From Desulfobulbaceae bacterium UBA5173 (GTDB lineage: Bacteria > Desulfobacterota > Desulfobulbia > Desulfobulbales > Desulfobulbaceae), in assembly GCA_002413355.1 (NCBI GenBank), contig DHWV01000085.1, positions 1-12,092 on the forward strand: a DNA stretch of 12,092 nucleotides, in the 5' to 3' direction. This document shows positions 1 through 7,500 of this stretch, piece after piece. The notes beneath the pieces were generated by a model that saw only the letters and a program-made list of their open reading frames with translations, was not told the origin of the DNA and ran no database searches. Each line of letters begins with the position of its first letter. The stretch's first letter is position 1. A program made the position numbers and the translations under genes.

Positions 1-168
1 CCGTTTTTCACCACCAAGGAACCGGGACGCGGCACTGGCTTGGGGCTTTCGGTGTCGCGCTCGATTATTGAAAGCGTGGACGGATTCATGACAATGGAAA
101 GCAAGGCAGGGCAGGGTAGCACGGTCATCATCCGTCTGCCCGTGAACGGAGGCGGCGGCAATGACTGA
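1..168 (+). CDS. Sensor histidine kinase, C-terminal end (partial)
   Basis: This is the 3' end of a gene that begins before the window, read in frame 1 to the TGA at 166-168 (55 residues visible). The visible part is the end of an HATPase_c domain: an F-box-like PFFTTK at the very start, the glycine-rich G2 box GRGTGLGLSVSRSII, and the last beta strands ending in GSTVIIRLPV. This is the ATP-binding half that autophosphorylates a histidine located upstream. The stop overlaps the start of the next gene by 8 bp, so the two are co-transcribed and the kinase is very likely the partner of that response regulator. Such pairs are NtrB/NtrC- or PilS/PilR-like. The sensing domain, the membrane segments and the His box are outside the window, so the signal cannot be inferred. 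Confidence 0.93.
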   Translation, partial: PFFTTKEPGRGTGLGLSVSRSIIESVDGFMTMESKAGQGSTVIIRLPVNGGGGND

Positions 169-1558
169 AGAGCTGAAACGGGTATTAGTGATTGACGATG
201 AGGAGAATATGCGGCACATGCTCGCTGCGCTCCTCAAGGCCGAAGGCTACGCCACAGAAACCGCCGCTGACGGGCAAGTCGGACTGGAGCTGTTGCGCGG
301 CACTATGTTTGATTTCGTTCTCTGCGACATCAGGATGCCGAAGATGGACGGCCTCGCCTTTCTCAAGGCTGCCGTTGAAGTTCGGCATTCAGCAGTGCTG
401 ATCATGATGTCCGCTTTCGGCACCGTGGACACCGCGATTGAGGCAATGAAGCAGGGAGCTTACGATTTCATCTCCAAACCCTTCAAGACTGACGAAGTGG
501 TGCTGGTGCTGAAAAAGGCTGAGGAGCGCGAGCGGCTGCGGCGGGAAAACATTCTGCTAAAAAAACGGTTGGCAGGGTTGGAACAAGCCGCAGGGCTGGG
601 CGGAATGATCGGCAGCAGCAAGGCAATGCAGGCGGTCTTTCAGCTTGCAGTAAAAGTTGCCAAGCACAATACAACCGTGCTGATCACCGGCGAATCCGGC
701 ACAGGCAAAGAGCTGGTCGCACGGGGCATTCACGAGAAGAGCAGTCGGGCGGCCCGGCCTTTTCTGGCGGTCAACTGCGGCGGCATCCCGGAAAATCTGC
801 TTGAAAGCGAATTTTTCGGCCATGTGCGCGGTGCCTTCACCGGGGCAGACCGCGACCGCAAAGGGCTGTTCGAGGAGGCGGACGGCGGCACGCTGTTTCT
901 TGATGAAATCGGCGAGCTGCCGCTGTCTATGCAGGTCAAGTTGCTGCGGGTTTTGCAGGAGCAGGAAATCCGGCGCGTCGGCGCGACCGCCAGCCGTCGA
1001 GTGGATGCGCGAATCATCGCCGCCACAGCCCGTAATTTGGCGGATGAAGTGCGGGCAGGCCGCTTCCGAGAAGATCTTTTCTACCGCCTTAATGTGGTCA
1101 ATATCCATTTACCGCCACTGCGGGAGCGCATCGCTGATATCCCCCAGCTTTGCGAGCATTTCATTGAAAAATTGACCCTCAGCATGAATCGTCCTGAGAT
1201 TGAGGGGATCGCCTCGACAGCCTTGCAGGCCTTGCTTGCCCATTCGTGGCCAGGCAATGTCCGCGAGCTGGAAAACATACTGGAGCGGGCCATGCTACTG
1301 GCGGAAGAGCGACTGATTCAGCCGGACAACTTGCCGGAGATGCTGGCCGGGCACAGGCAGCGGGAAGGACATCCGCTTGACGCGCTGTTAGGCGTGTCGT
1401 CGATCAAGAAAGGACGGCAGATTGTCGAGCATTGGCTGATCAGTCGGGCAATGGAGGCCACTGGCAGCAACAAAAGCCGCGCCGCCGAGCTGCTGGAGAT
1501 GAGCTATCCGTCGTTGTTGAGCAAGTTGCAAGAATATAGAACAAACAGCTATGTGTAG
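161..1558 (+). CDS. NtrC/PilR-family sigma-54-dependent response regulator
   Basis: Full-length three-domain activator of 465 aa, the usual size for the family. The receiver domain (about 7-120) has the acidic pair D12/D13, phospho-acceptor D56, S84 and K106. The AAA+ domain (about 148-375) has Walker A GESGTGKE at 177-184, the sigma-54-contacting loop GAFTGA at 224-229, Walker B LFLDE ending in D248/E249, an arginine-rich FREDLFYRLN segment near 302-311, and WPGNVREL at 363-370. A Fis-type helix-turn-helix lies at about 425-462. The start is ATG 161, preceded by GGAGG at 148-152. Phosphorylated activators of this family hydrolyse ATP to open sigma-54 promoters. It lies directly upstream of a pilin operon with a sigma-54 promoter match, which suggests a PilR-like role. 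That target is inferred from position, and AtoC- or ZraR-like naming by sequence alone is equally possible. Confidence 0.95.
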   Translation: MTEELKRVLVIDDEENMRHMLAALLKAEGYATETAADGQVGLELLRGTMFDFVLCDIRMPKMDGLAFLKAAVEVRHSAVLIMMSAFGTVDTAIEAMKQGAYDFISKPFKTDEVVLVLKKAEERERLRRENILLKKRLAGLEQAAGLGGMIGSSKAMQAVFQLAVKVAKHNTTVLITGESGTGKELVARGIHEKSSRAARPFLAVNCGGIPENLLESEFFGHVRGAFTGADRDRKGLFEEADGGTLFLDEIGELPLSMQVKLLRVLQEQEIRRVGATASRRVDARIIAATARNLADEVRAGRFREDLFYRLNVVNIHLPPLRERIADIPQLCEHFIEKLTLSMNRPEIEGIASTALQALLAHSWPGNVRELENILERAMLLAEERLIQPDNLPEMLAGHRQREGHPLDALLGVSSIKKGRQIVEHWLISRAMEATGSNKSRAAELLEMSYPSLLSKLQEYRTNSYV

Positions 1559-1561
1559 TTT

Positions 1562-1590
1562 TTTTTATAAGCCAAGGTGGATTATAAAAA
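1562..1590. repeat. AT-rich inverted repeat after the regulator gene
   Basis: TTTTTATAA at 1562-1570 is the exact reverse complement of TTATAAAAA at 1582-1590, with an 11-nt spacer. It starts 4 nt after the stop of the response regulator. A transcript could form a weak 9-bp A/U hairpin; there is no G+C-rich stem, and the T-run precedes rather than follows it. It is therefore at best a weak terminator for the two-component genes, and it could also be a protein-binding palindrome. Confidence 0.4.
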
Positions 1591-1632
1591 TATTTTACAT
1601 GTCTATTATGGTTTAACTGAATACACAAGAAA

Positions 1633-1657
1633 ATTTATCTGCTTTTTACAGATAAAT
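1633..1657. promoter_or_regulatory. Inverted repeat, candidate activator-binding site upstream of the sigma-54 promoter
   Basis: ATTTATCTG (1633-1641) and CAGATAAAT (1649-1657) are perfect 9-bp inverted arms around a 7-nt T-rich spacer. A second pair, GTTTAA (1611-1616) and TTAAAC (1665-1670), lies outside it but is not concentric. The centre of the main repeat is about 55 bp upstream of the promoter GG, roughly 80 bp before the predicted transcription start. NtrC-type dimers with a Fis-like helix-turn-helix bind dyad sites at about this distance. The regulator encoded just upstream is the obvious candidate ligand, but that is inference. Confidence 0.45.
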
Positions 1658-1697
1658 CTCACAATTAAACTATAGAAATACAGTTATTTTTCATTTT

Positions 1698-1713
1698 TGG
1701 TATAGACTTTGCA
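1698..1713 (+). promoter_or_regulatory. Sigma-54 (-24/-12) promoter
   Basis: TGGTATAGACTTTGCA matches the sigma-54 consensus TGGYAYRNNNNTTGCA at every specified base, with GG (1699-1700) and GC (1711-1712) separated by the canonical 10 nt. It lies in the only sizeable gap of the locus, between a sigma-54 activator gene and the pilin operon, pointing into the pilins. The expected transcription start is about 1723-1726. This falls inside the first few codons of the first pilin frame, an unresolved conflict discussed in the findings. Confidence 0.75.
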
Positions 1714-1717
1714 TATA

Positions 1718-2218
1718 TTGAGAAGCGTAAAAGGGTTCTCGCTGGTTGAATTAATGACGGTTGTCGCTATTATTGGATTAATATCGGCCATAGCTGTTCC
1801 GAGCTATCTTTCGGAGATGCCCAAAAGACGGCTTAGAGCGGCAACCAGAGAATTGTATGGAGTCATGCAGCAAGCCAGACTCCTGGCAGTGAAGGATGGT
1901 CAGAGTAAACGAATGCGATTCGGGGCAAATTTTTACTACCGTGATGACAATAATAACAAAATGTGCGATCCGGATGAAAAACGAGTTGATCTTGCAGGGT
2001 ATCATGATGTTGTATTTGGGGGCGGGGCTGCCAAGAAAAATTGGAACGGAGACTCAATTGCGCAGGCTTCGTACATCACGTTTTCTCCAGAGGGTACAGC
2101 AAACAGCAGCACTGTCTATTTTCAAAACATTCCTGCTCCGCTTGAAAGCTTTGCCATCACATCTCAGACTTCAGGGGCACTGAAAATTCGCTGGTTTAAT
2201 GGGAGCAAATGGAGATGA
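1718..2218 (+). CDS. FimT/GspH-like minor pilin (copy 1)
   Basis: Prepilin-like protein of 166 aa if it starts at TTG 1718. That start gives a class-III leader MRSVKG, cleaved before F7, then the hydrophobic helix FSLVELMTVVAIIGLISAI with Glu at mature position 5. An in-frame TAG at 1703-1705 rules out a longer protein; the only other start is TTG 1709. Neither has a visible Shine-Dalgarno, and both sit on or next to the sigma-54 -12 element. The globular part resembles FimT/FimU/GspH minor pilins, which prime the fibre and join its tip complex. It is a clear paralogue of the next gene: both share a YLS-x-MP segment, an MQQARLLAVK segment, an Asp/Asn-rich loop (D76-E87 here) and EKRVD. A 4-bp ATGA overlap couples it to the next gene. 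The gene may be slightly 5'-truncated. Confidence 0.8.
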   Translation: MRSVKGFSLVELMTVVAIIGLISAIAVPSYLSEMPKRRLRAATRELYGVMQQARLLAVKDGQSKRMRFGANFYYRDDNNNKMCDPDEKRVDLAGYHDVVFGGGAAKKNWNGDSIAQASYITFSPEGTANSSTVYFQNIPAPLESFAITSQTSGALKIRWFNGSKWR

Positions 2219-2802
2219 AGCCATTTTTCAAAATAATGCGGAAAAAAATCGCGTTGCTGAGGCGTAGCGATGAGCATGGTTTCTCTCTTGTAGAACTTTT
2301 GGTGGTCATTGCTATTGGCGGCCTGCTGGCCGGACTGGCCATTCCTTCCTATCTGTCCAAAATGCCTCACAAGCGGCTCCAAGGGGCTGCCAGAGGTCTG
2401 TACGGAACCATGCAGCAGGCCAGACTATTGGCCGTAAAGGAGAACAGGAATAGAAGTCTTGGTTTCGCAAATGATGGGACAGATTTTTTCTATCTTGATG
2501 AGGACGGCGACGGCATCTATGATACCGGAGAGAAACGAGTTGACATTTCAGTGCAGTATTCTGATGTAAGGTTTGGCAAGGGCGCAGCGCCATTATTGGG
2601 AATGGGAGCAAAGAATGACAGTCCTGCTGCGCTGCCTTTTCTCGTCACTTTCACTCCGATGGGAACACTCAGCAGCAGCACTGCTAACAATGCTGTCTTT
2701 CTTCAGAACATAAATAGTCCAGCCGAAAGTTTTGCTATTATTGTGCAGGAGTCAGGCGCGATCAAAATCGCTTGGTTTGACAACAAAACGATATGGAAAT
2801 GA
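2215..2802 (+). CDS. FimT/GspH-like minor pilin (copy 2)
   Basis: Prepilin-like protein of 195 aa. ATG 2215 overlaps the preceding stop (ATGA) and has GGGAG at 2201-2205 nine bases upstream, so I prefer it to ATG 2209. The leader is long (22 aa, rich in Lys/Arg, ending DEHG), followed by FSLVELLVVIAIGGLLAGLA with Glu5. The C-terminal domain aligns along its length with the preceding pilin. Residues 95-106 (D, D, D, G, I, D, E at loop positions 1, 3, 5, 6, 7, 9 and 12) form a canonical 12-residue EF-hand-type loop, which suggests bound calcium. The loop lies just before the shared EKRVD. It probably acts, like FimU/GspH, at the pilus tip or in fibre initiation. The next gene follows after 4 bases. 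Confidence 0.87.
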   Translation: MKPFFKIMRKKIALLRRSDEHGFSLVELLVVIAIGGLLAGLAIPSYLSKMPHKRLQGAARGLYGTMQQARLLAVKENRNRSLGFANDGTDFFYLDEDGDGIYDTGEKRVDISVQYSDVRFGKGAAPLLGMGAKNDSPAALPFLVTFTPMGTLSSSTANNAVFLQNINSPAESFAIIVQESGAIKIAWFDNKTIWK

Positions 2803-2806
2803 TGCC

Positions 2807-3529
2807 GTGAAGAAAAATACAAAAAAACAGGGATTCACTCTGGTAGAATTGATGGTTGCCTTGGCAATATCCAGCATTGTTGTTGCAGCAATGTACTCAG
2901 CATACACTGATTTGCAAAGCGTTAATCATGACCAAACGTTGATTGTGGAGATGCAGCAAAATTTGCGGGCTGGACTGGATACGATAACGAGAGAGATCAG
3001 GATGGCCGGGTATGATCCAGATAAAAAATGGGGTGCTGGATTTACTAATGCCACTGCAACCTCAGTTTCATTTACTATAAATGATGTTGATGATGAAGAT
3101 GGAGATGGGATTGAAGATGATGGAGATAAGAGCGATAATGACGGAGATGGACAGATAGATGAGATAGGCGAGCTAAAGACAGTGAGTTATGATTTTAACG
3201 CCGGTTATGGTGATACGGACGGAATTAACGATGTCCGCAGGCGGGTCGATGCCGGGAATTGGATTGTCCTGATAGAAAATGTGGATGGGCTGGAATTTTT
3301 TTATACTTTAGCTGATGGCACTGCCACCCTTACTCCTTCTGCTGCCCAACGAAGTCAAATCCGCTCTGTTCAAATTTCCGTCTTGGCAAGGGCTCCGGGG
3401 ATCAGCTTGAATTACAGGAACAGCGCGACCTATACATCCGCATCGGGAGCAGTTTGGGGGCCGTTTAATGACAATGTTCGCCGCAGGATGCAAATATTGC
3501 AGGTCAACTGTAGAAATATGGGGTGGTAA
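2807..3529 (+). CDS. pilW: PilW-like minor pilin
   Basis: Prepilin-like protein of 240 aa. I chose GTG 2807, which gives the leader MKKNTKKQG and mature FTLVELMVALAISSIVVAAM with Glu5. It is the only start in this frame after the end of the previous gene and has GGAAA at 2795-2799. The PilW signature follows: a long helix with MQQNLRAGLDTITREIRMAGYDP. Residues 93-122 are an Asp/Gly tract with two EF-hand-like loops (D96-D107 and D110-E122), an unusual insertion for PilW. The C-terminal half carries the usual VENVDGLEFFY and RSQIRSVQISVLARA elements. PilW is a core minor pilin that, with PilV, PilX and FimU, places PilY1 at the pilus tip. Confidence 0.88.
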   Translation: MKKNTKKQGFTLVELMVALAISSIVVAAMYSAYTDLQSVNHDQTLIVEMQQNLRAGLDTITREIRMAGYDPDKKWGAGFTNATATSVSFTINDVDDEDGDGIEDDGDKSDNDGDGQIDEIGELKTVSYDFNAGYGDTDGINDVRRRVDAGNWIVLIENVDGLEFFYTLADGTATLTPSAAQRSQIRSVQISVLARAPGISLNYRNSATYTSASGAVWGPFNDNVRRRMQILQVNCRNMGW

Positions 3530-3534
3530 TGCTC

Positions 3535-3957
3535 ATGAAAATATCAAACAAAGGGTTTTCGTTACTAGAAGTCATTATTGCAATGGCTATTTTTGCCATC
3601 GGTGCAGGTGGTCTGTATGGAATGCAGATTACCTCAGCAACAGGGAACACTAACGCCAATCAGCAAACCGGAGCGGTTGCAGCTGGAACACAGTTTGTTG
3701 AATTTTTGATGAAAGCCAATTTCACCAATGCTGCGCTGGCCACTAACGGTAATCCTCATAAGGCGGTTAATGATTTTCCTGCCTTACTAACAGCAGTTCA
3801 AAGAACTGCTCCCTATGTCAGTGCTGTCACATGGAATGTTACCGATTTAGGCGCAACAGATTCTGAATATTCTGGCATCTTGCAGGTTGATCTTACTGTT
3901 ACATACACCCAAAACAGACAGGTGAATCTTAGTTTCTTGAGGATTCGGATGATATGA
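3535..3957 (+). CDS. pilV: PilV-like minor pilin
   Basis: Prepilin-like protein of 140 aa. ATG 3535 gives the leader MKISNKG and mature FSLLEVIIAMAIFAIGAGGL with Glu5. GGTGG at 3522-3526 is 8 bases upstream. ATG 3529 (overlapping the pilW stop as TAATG) would add only two residues. FSLLEV followed by an A-I-G-x-x-G-L helix is characteristic of PilV/GspI-type minor pilins. The soluble domain is short, with a conserved-looking WNVTDLG and a final strand of VDLTVTYTQNR. It probably joins PilW and PilX in the tip complex. Its stop overlaps the next start by 4 bp. Confidence 0.85.
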   Translation: MKISNKGFSLLEVIIAMAIFAIGAGGLYGMQITSATGNTNANQQTGAVAAGTQFVEFLMKANFTNAALATNGNPHKAVNDFPALLTAVQRTAPYVSAVTWNVTDLGATDSEYSGILQVDLTVTYTQNRQVNLSFLRIRMI

Positions 3958-4511
3958 AAACAAAAACATTGCGCAATAGTCCCGCCGCATCTTGTAACTG
4001 CCGTATCGGTAGTGAAGATGGCTTTGTCCTTGTGCTCAGTTTAATGGTGCTGGTCGTCCTGACCTTGCTTGGCATATCTGCAACAGATACTTCTGTCATT
4101 GAGGTGAAAATCGCTGGCAACGACAATGTGGCCAAGATGCTTTTTTATAATGCCGAATCAGCTGCTCACGAAGCAGCGCAGCGGTTGCAAAATGAACAGG
4201 ATGAAAACAAATTGAAAGCCGCCCGAACGCCTTTTGTCTGGCTATCCGAGGAAGCTAAAACGCACGACCTGCTGGCAGGGGGGGACACTAATTGGAGCAA
4301 TACCTCGAGTGAGAACTCCAAGATATCTAGTGCAAACGCCCTTAATATAACCACTCAGCTAGCCGCGCTGGATTATGGCGTGGTGAAAGGTGAGCAGGGC
4401 ACCTCTCTGAAGATGACGGAGACAAGGGTTTATTTCTACAAGCTCCTAGGACGAGCTGTTCGTAACAGTAGAGAAAAGATTGTAGAGATCGGCTACAAAA
4501 AACGGTATTAA
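3954..4511 (+). CDS. pilX: PilX-like minor pilin
   Basis: 185-aa membrane-anchored protein starting at ATG 3954 in an ATGA overlap with the pilV-like gene. A 23-residue leader ending SEDG precedes FVLVLSLMVLVVLTLLGISA, the pattern of the PilX N-terminal domain. Mature residue 5 is Leu rather than Glu, as in GspK-like tip subunits. Residues around VIEVKIAGN and MLFYNAESAAHEAAQRL form the usual amphipathic helix of PilX. The rest is poorly conserved. The position between the pilV- and pilY1-like genes matches the fimU-pilVWXY1 order known in Pseudomonas, apart from the V/W swap. It is the likely link between the minor pilins and PilY1. Confidence 0.84.
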   Translation: MKTKTLRNSPAASCNCRIGSEDGFVLVLSLMVLVVLTLLGISATDTSVIEVKIAGNDNVAKMLFYNAESAAHEAAQRLQNEQDENKLKAARTPFVWLSEEAKTHDLLAGGDTNWSNTSSENSKISSANALNITTQLAALDYGVVKGEQGTSLKMTETRVYFYKLLGRAVRNSREKIVEIGYKKRY

Positions 4512-4525
4512 AAGGGGACACGGCG

Positions 4526-7500
4526 ATGAAAACGACAAACGTTGAACGCTGCTGCATGGGACGCATAATGGCATCTGTAGGAGGCGCGTTGCTTCTGACG
4601 GCTGTATCTGCCGGGTTAGTTTATGCTGACAATGAGCAGTTTACCAGTGACACGATGGAGACTCGGGTAACATCTCCGCCGCCGAACATCATGATTCTGC
4701 ATGACAACTCAGGCAGCATGGACTGGGAGTTCGTGACACCGGAGACTGATGGCCAGTTCAATAACAATTATTATTTATGGGATCTTGGCACGGATGATGC
4801 CTACGGCTCAGGTTCGACGGTCAAGGCTTCAGAATGGCAGGCACGGTGGGCTGGGTACAACAGTATCTTTTACCATCCTGATACGACCTATGCCCCTTGG
4901 CCGCGCTGGAACAAAACGAATAGCACTGAAGACTCGACAGGCAAGACTATCAAAAACGGCGGCATCTACCCTCCCTTCAACGCAGACCTGAAAACCCCGC
5001 GTCCGAACCCTATTTACCGGTATGCGCCTCTTGATCTAACTACCCAGTATACTACTTTTCCTGAGATCAATGCAGTGATCGTTGACAACGCTGACGGCTC
5101 TCCAACCTTCACATCCGATTTCAGTAATTCCACCGCCAATACACCGAGTTGGTTTTCAAATGCTGGGTATCAGCGTTTCGGCACGGCGAAGACTTCTGTT
5201 AAAACAGCAAAGTTCACGCCGAATCTGACTGCCGGGAGATACACCGTCTGGGCGTGGTGGCCCTGCGCCACAGACAGTGATGGCAGCGCCCTGATCACGC
5301 TGAACATCAACGGGAGCATTTCTACGGAACGGCGTTCGCAGCAGGCAACCACAAGCAATACAGTGAGAACAGGCTACTGCGGTGAGTGGATTCCTTTGTT
5401 TGGAAAAGCACTTTACACCCTGCCAGTCGGAAACGCCACCAGCTTGTCCATCAGTCGTGACGGCTCGTCAACGAACAACAGCTACACCTTCGCTGACGCG
5501 GTCGCCTTTCTACCAGAAGGCTATTCGGCCCCTACAAGCACAGTCAGCGTCAAGAATGCCCATTACTACATGGTCAATGATTTAAACGGAGACGGGAAGC
5601 CGCAGCAAGGCGAGGTCTATCTGGTCAACTTCGCTTGGACGGACAGCAACAGCAACGGCAAAGTTGACGAGGGCGAGGTGCTGCGCCAGTATTACTTGGT
5701 GACTTATCAGGTGACCATGTCCGGTAATCCACTTGCGCCCAACAATCATGATCAGGTGCTGTTTCTCAAAAAGGTTAGCTACAATCCGGCTGCTCCGGGG
5801 AGCGATGCTGTGCCTGATGCAATCCAGCCCAAGACGTACAACGATGACGGCACAGTCAAAGATTTTGTCAGCGATCTGAACGATCTTCAGAATTTTGCCA
5901 ACTGGTTCTCCTTCTATCAACGCCGCGAGCTGACAGCCAAGGCGGCTATCTCCCGCACCTTGGTCAAGCTAGATAATGTCTATATGGGGTATAAGACCTT
6001 ATGGCTGGATAATGCCACCTACGGGGCGAACCAGCCGGTGCTGCCGATCAAAACCTATCAGGCAATTGACCCCTCGGTTATTGTTGACGACCAAAGCACC
6101 GCCGGGTTTACCAAAGGTTCAGCGTGGACTGCGATCAACACTAGAACCCCAGCATGGAAAACCAACTCGCTGTACACCAGCAAAAAAACCAGCAGCAGTG
6201 TCTATGCCAACACATGGGCTTTGTTTACGCCAACTATCAGTGAGGCTGGACGGTACAATGTTTCCGCTTGGTGGCCTTGCAATACCGGTTATGATAAAAA
6301 TGCCAAGATCACGATCGTCCACAAAAACGGTACGGGAACTGCATACTACAACCAAAAAGCCTCGTCAAACGGTGTTGTGACTACAGGAGCATCCTGCACG
6401 GACATCAGTGCTACAACTGGCTGCTGCGGCTACTGGATAGACCTTGGCGATTATTATTTCAATGCAGGCACGGCTGGTTCTGTAAAAATTGAACAGCACT
6501 CCGGCAGCACTAACAACTCATACACGGCTGCGGATGCTGTTCAGTTCAAATTTTTGGGATCGCTGAACACTGCAAAGGTTGATCAGACTAACGAGCTGCT
6601 TGATGTCATCTACCGGATTAATTCCAATAACAGCACGCCGCTGCGGCAGACCTTGCAGAAGATAGGTCAGTACTATGACATGGATGATGGGAATACCGGT
6701 TCTATCGGAAATTCTCCGTTTCTGCCAACAATTCAGGGCGGCGCATGTCAGCAGGCCTATACCGTTGCCATGACTGACGGCTACTGGAACGACAGCGGCC
6801 TCTCGCCAAGCTTGGGTAACGTAGATCAGAGTCAAGGCGCGCCTTATGCGGATAGCTGCTCCGATACGCTCTCAGACGTAGCAATGTACTATTATAATAA
6901 AGATCTTGCCTCCAGCCTGATGAATGAGATGTCCACCAACAACTACGACAAGATGAAAAGCCAGCACATGGTTACCTTCAGCATGTCATTTGGCTTGGTT
7001 GGCAAGATAGACCGGAACGATATCAACAAAGATGGTGTCGTTGACAATCCTGGGTATGCTACTGACCCCTATTTTCTCAACCTGAACACCCCGCGTCCGA
7101 CCTGGCCGACTTCGCAGGCTCTTATTGCAAATGCGCCAGAAACCATAGATGATCTCTGGCACGCTTCAGTCAACGGCCACGGCAGGTTCTTTGTGGCTAA
7201 CGACCCAGACAGCATGGTTAAGGCTTTGACCGAGACCTTTTCTGACATTAGCAGCCGCAAGGCATCTGGTGCTTCGGTATCGGTTAACGGTGATGAATTG
7301 AGTTCTGGCCTCGTGCTCTTTCAGTCCAGCTACGAGTCAGGTGTTTGGAAAGGCGATGTAGCGGCCTATCCTATTGACGCGCAAACAGGCGAGATCAAAA
7401 GGAAGGAACAAGATGTCATCTGGCGGGCGCAGAATAAAGTGCAGCATCAGAACTGGGACACGCAGCGCAACATTGTCACCTTTAACGGCAGCAACGGTAT

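Noticed and set aside
557..1108. Reverse-strand open frame (183 codons) opposite the response regulator
   Set aside because: The forward strand encodes conserved AAA+ motifs across the whole stretch. The reverse product has no recognisable domain.
3083..3172. Asp/Gly codon tract considered as a microsatellite or CRISPR-like repeat
   Set aside because: The units are irregular and in frame, with no spacers. It is explained as coding for EF-hand-like loops.
4783..4798. TGGCACGGATGATGCC, a near match to the sigma-54 consensus
   Set aside because: It lies inside the vWA coding region of pilY1, misses the TTGC of the -12 element by one base, and has no gene start downstream.
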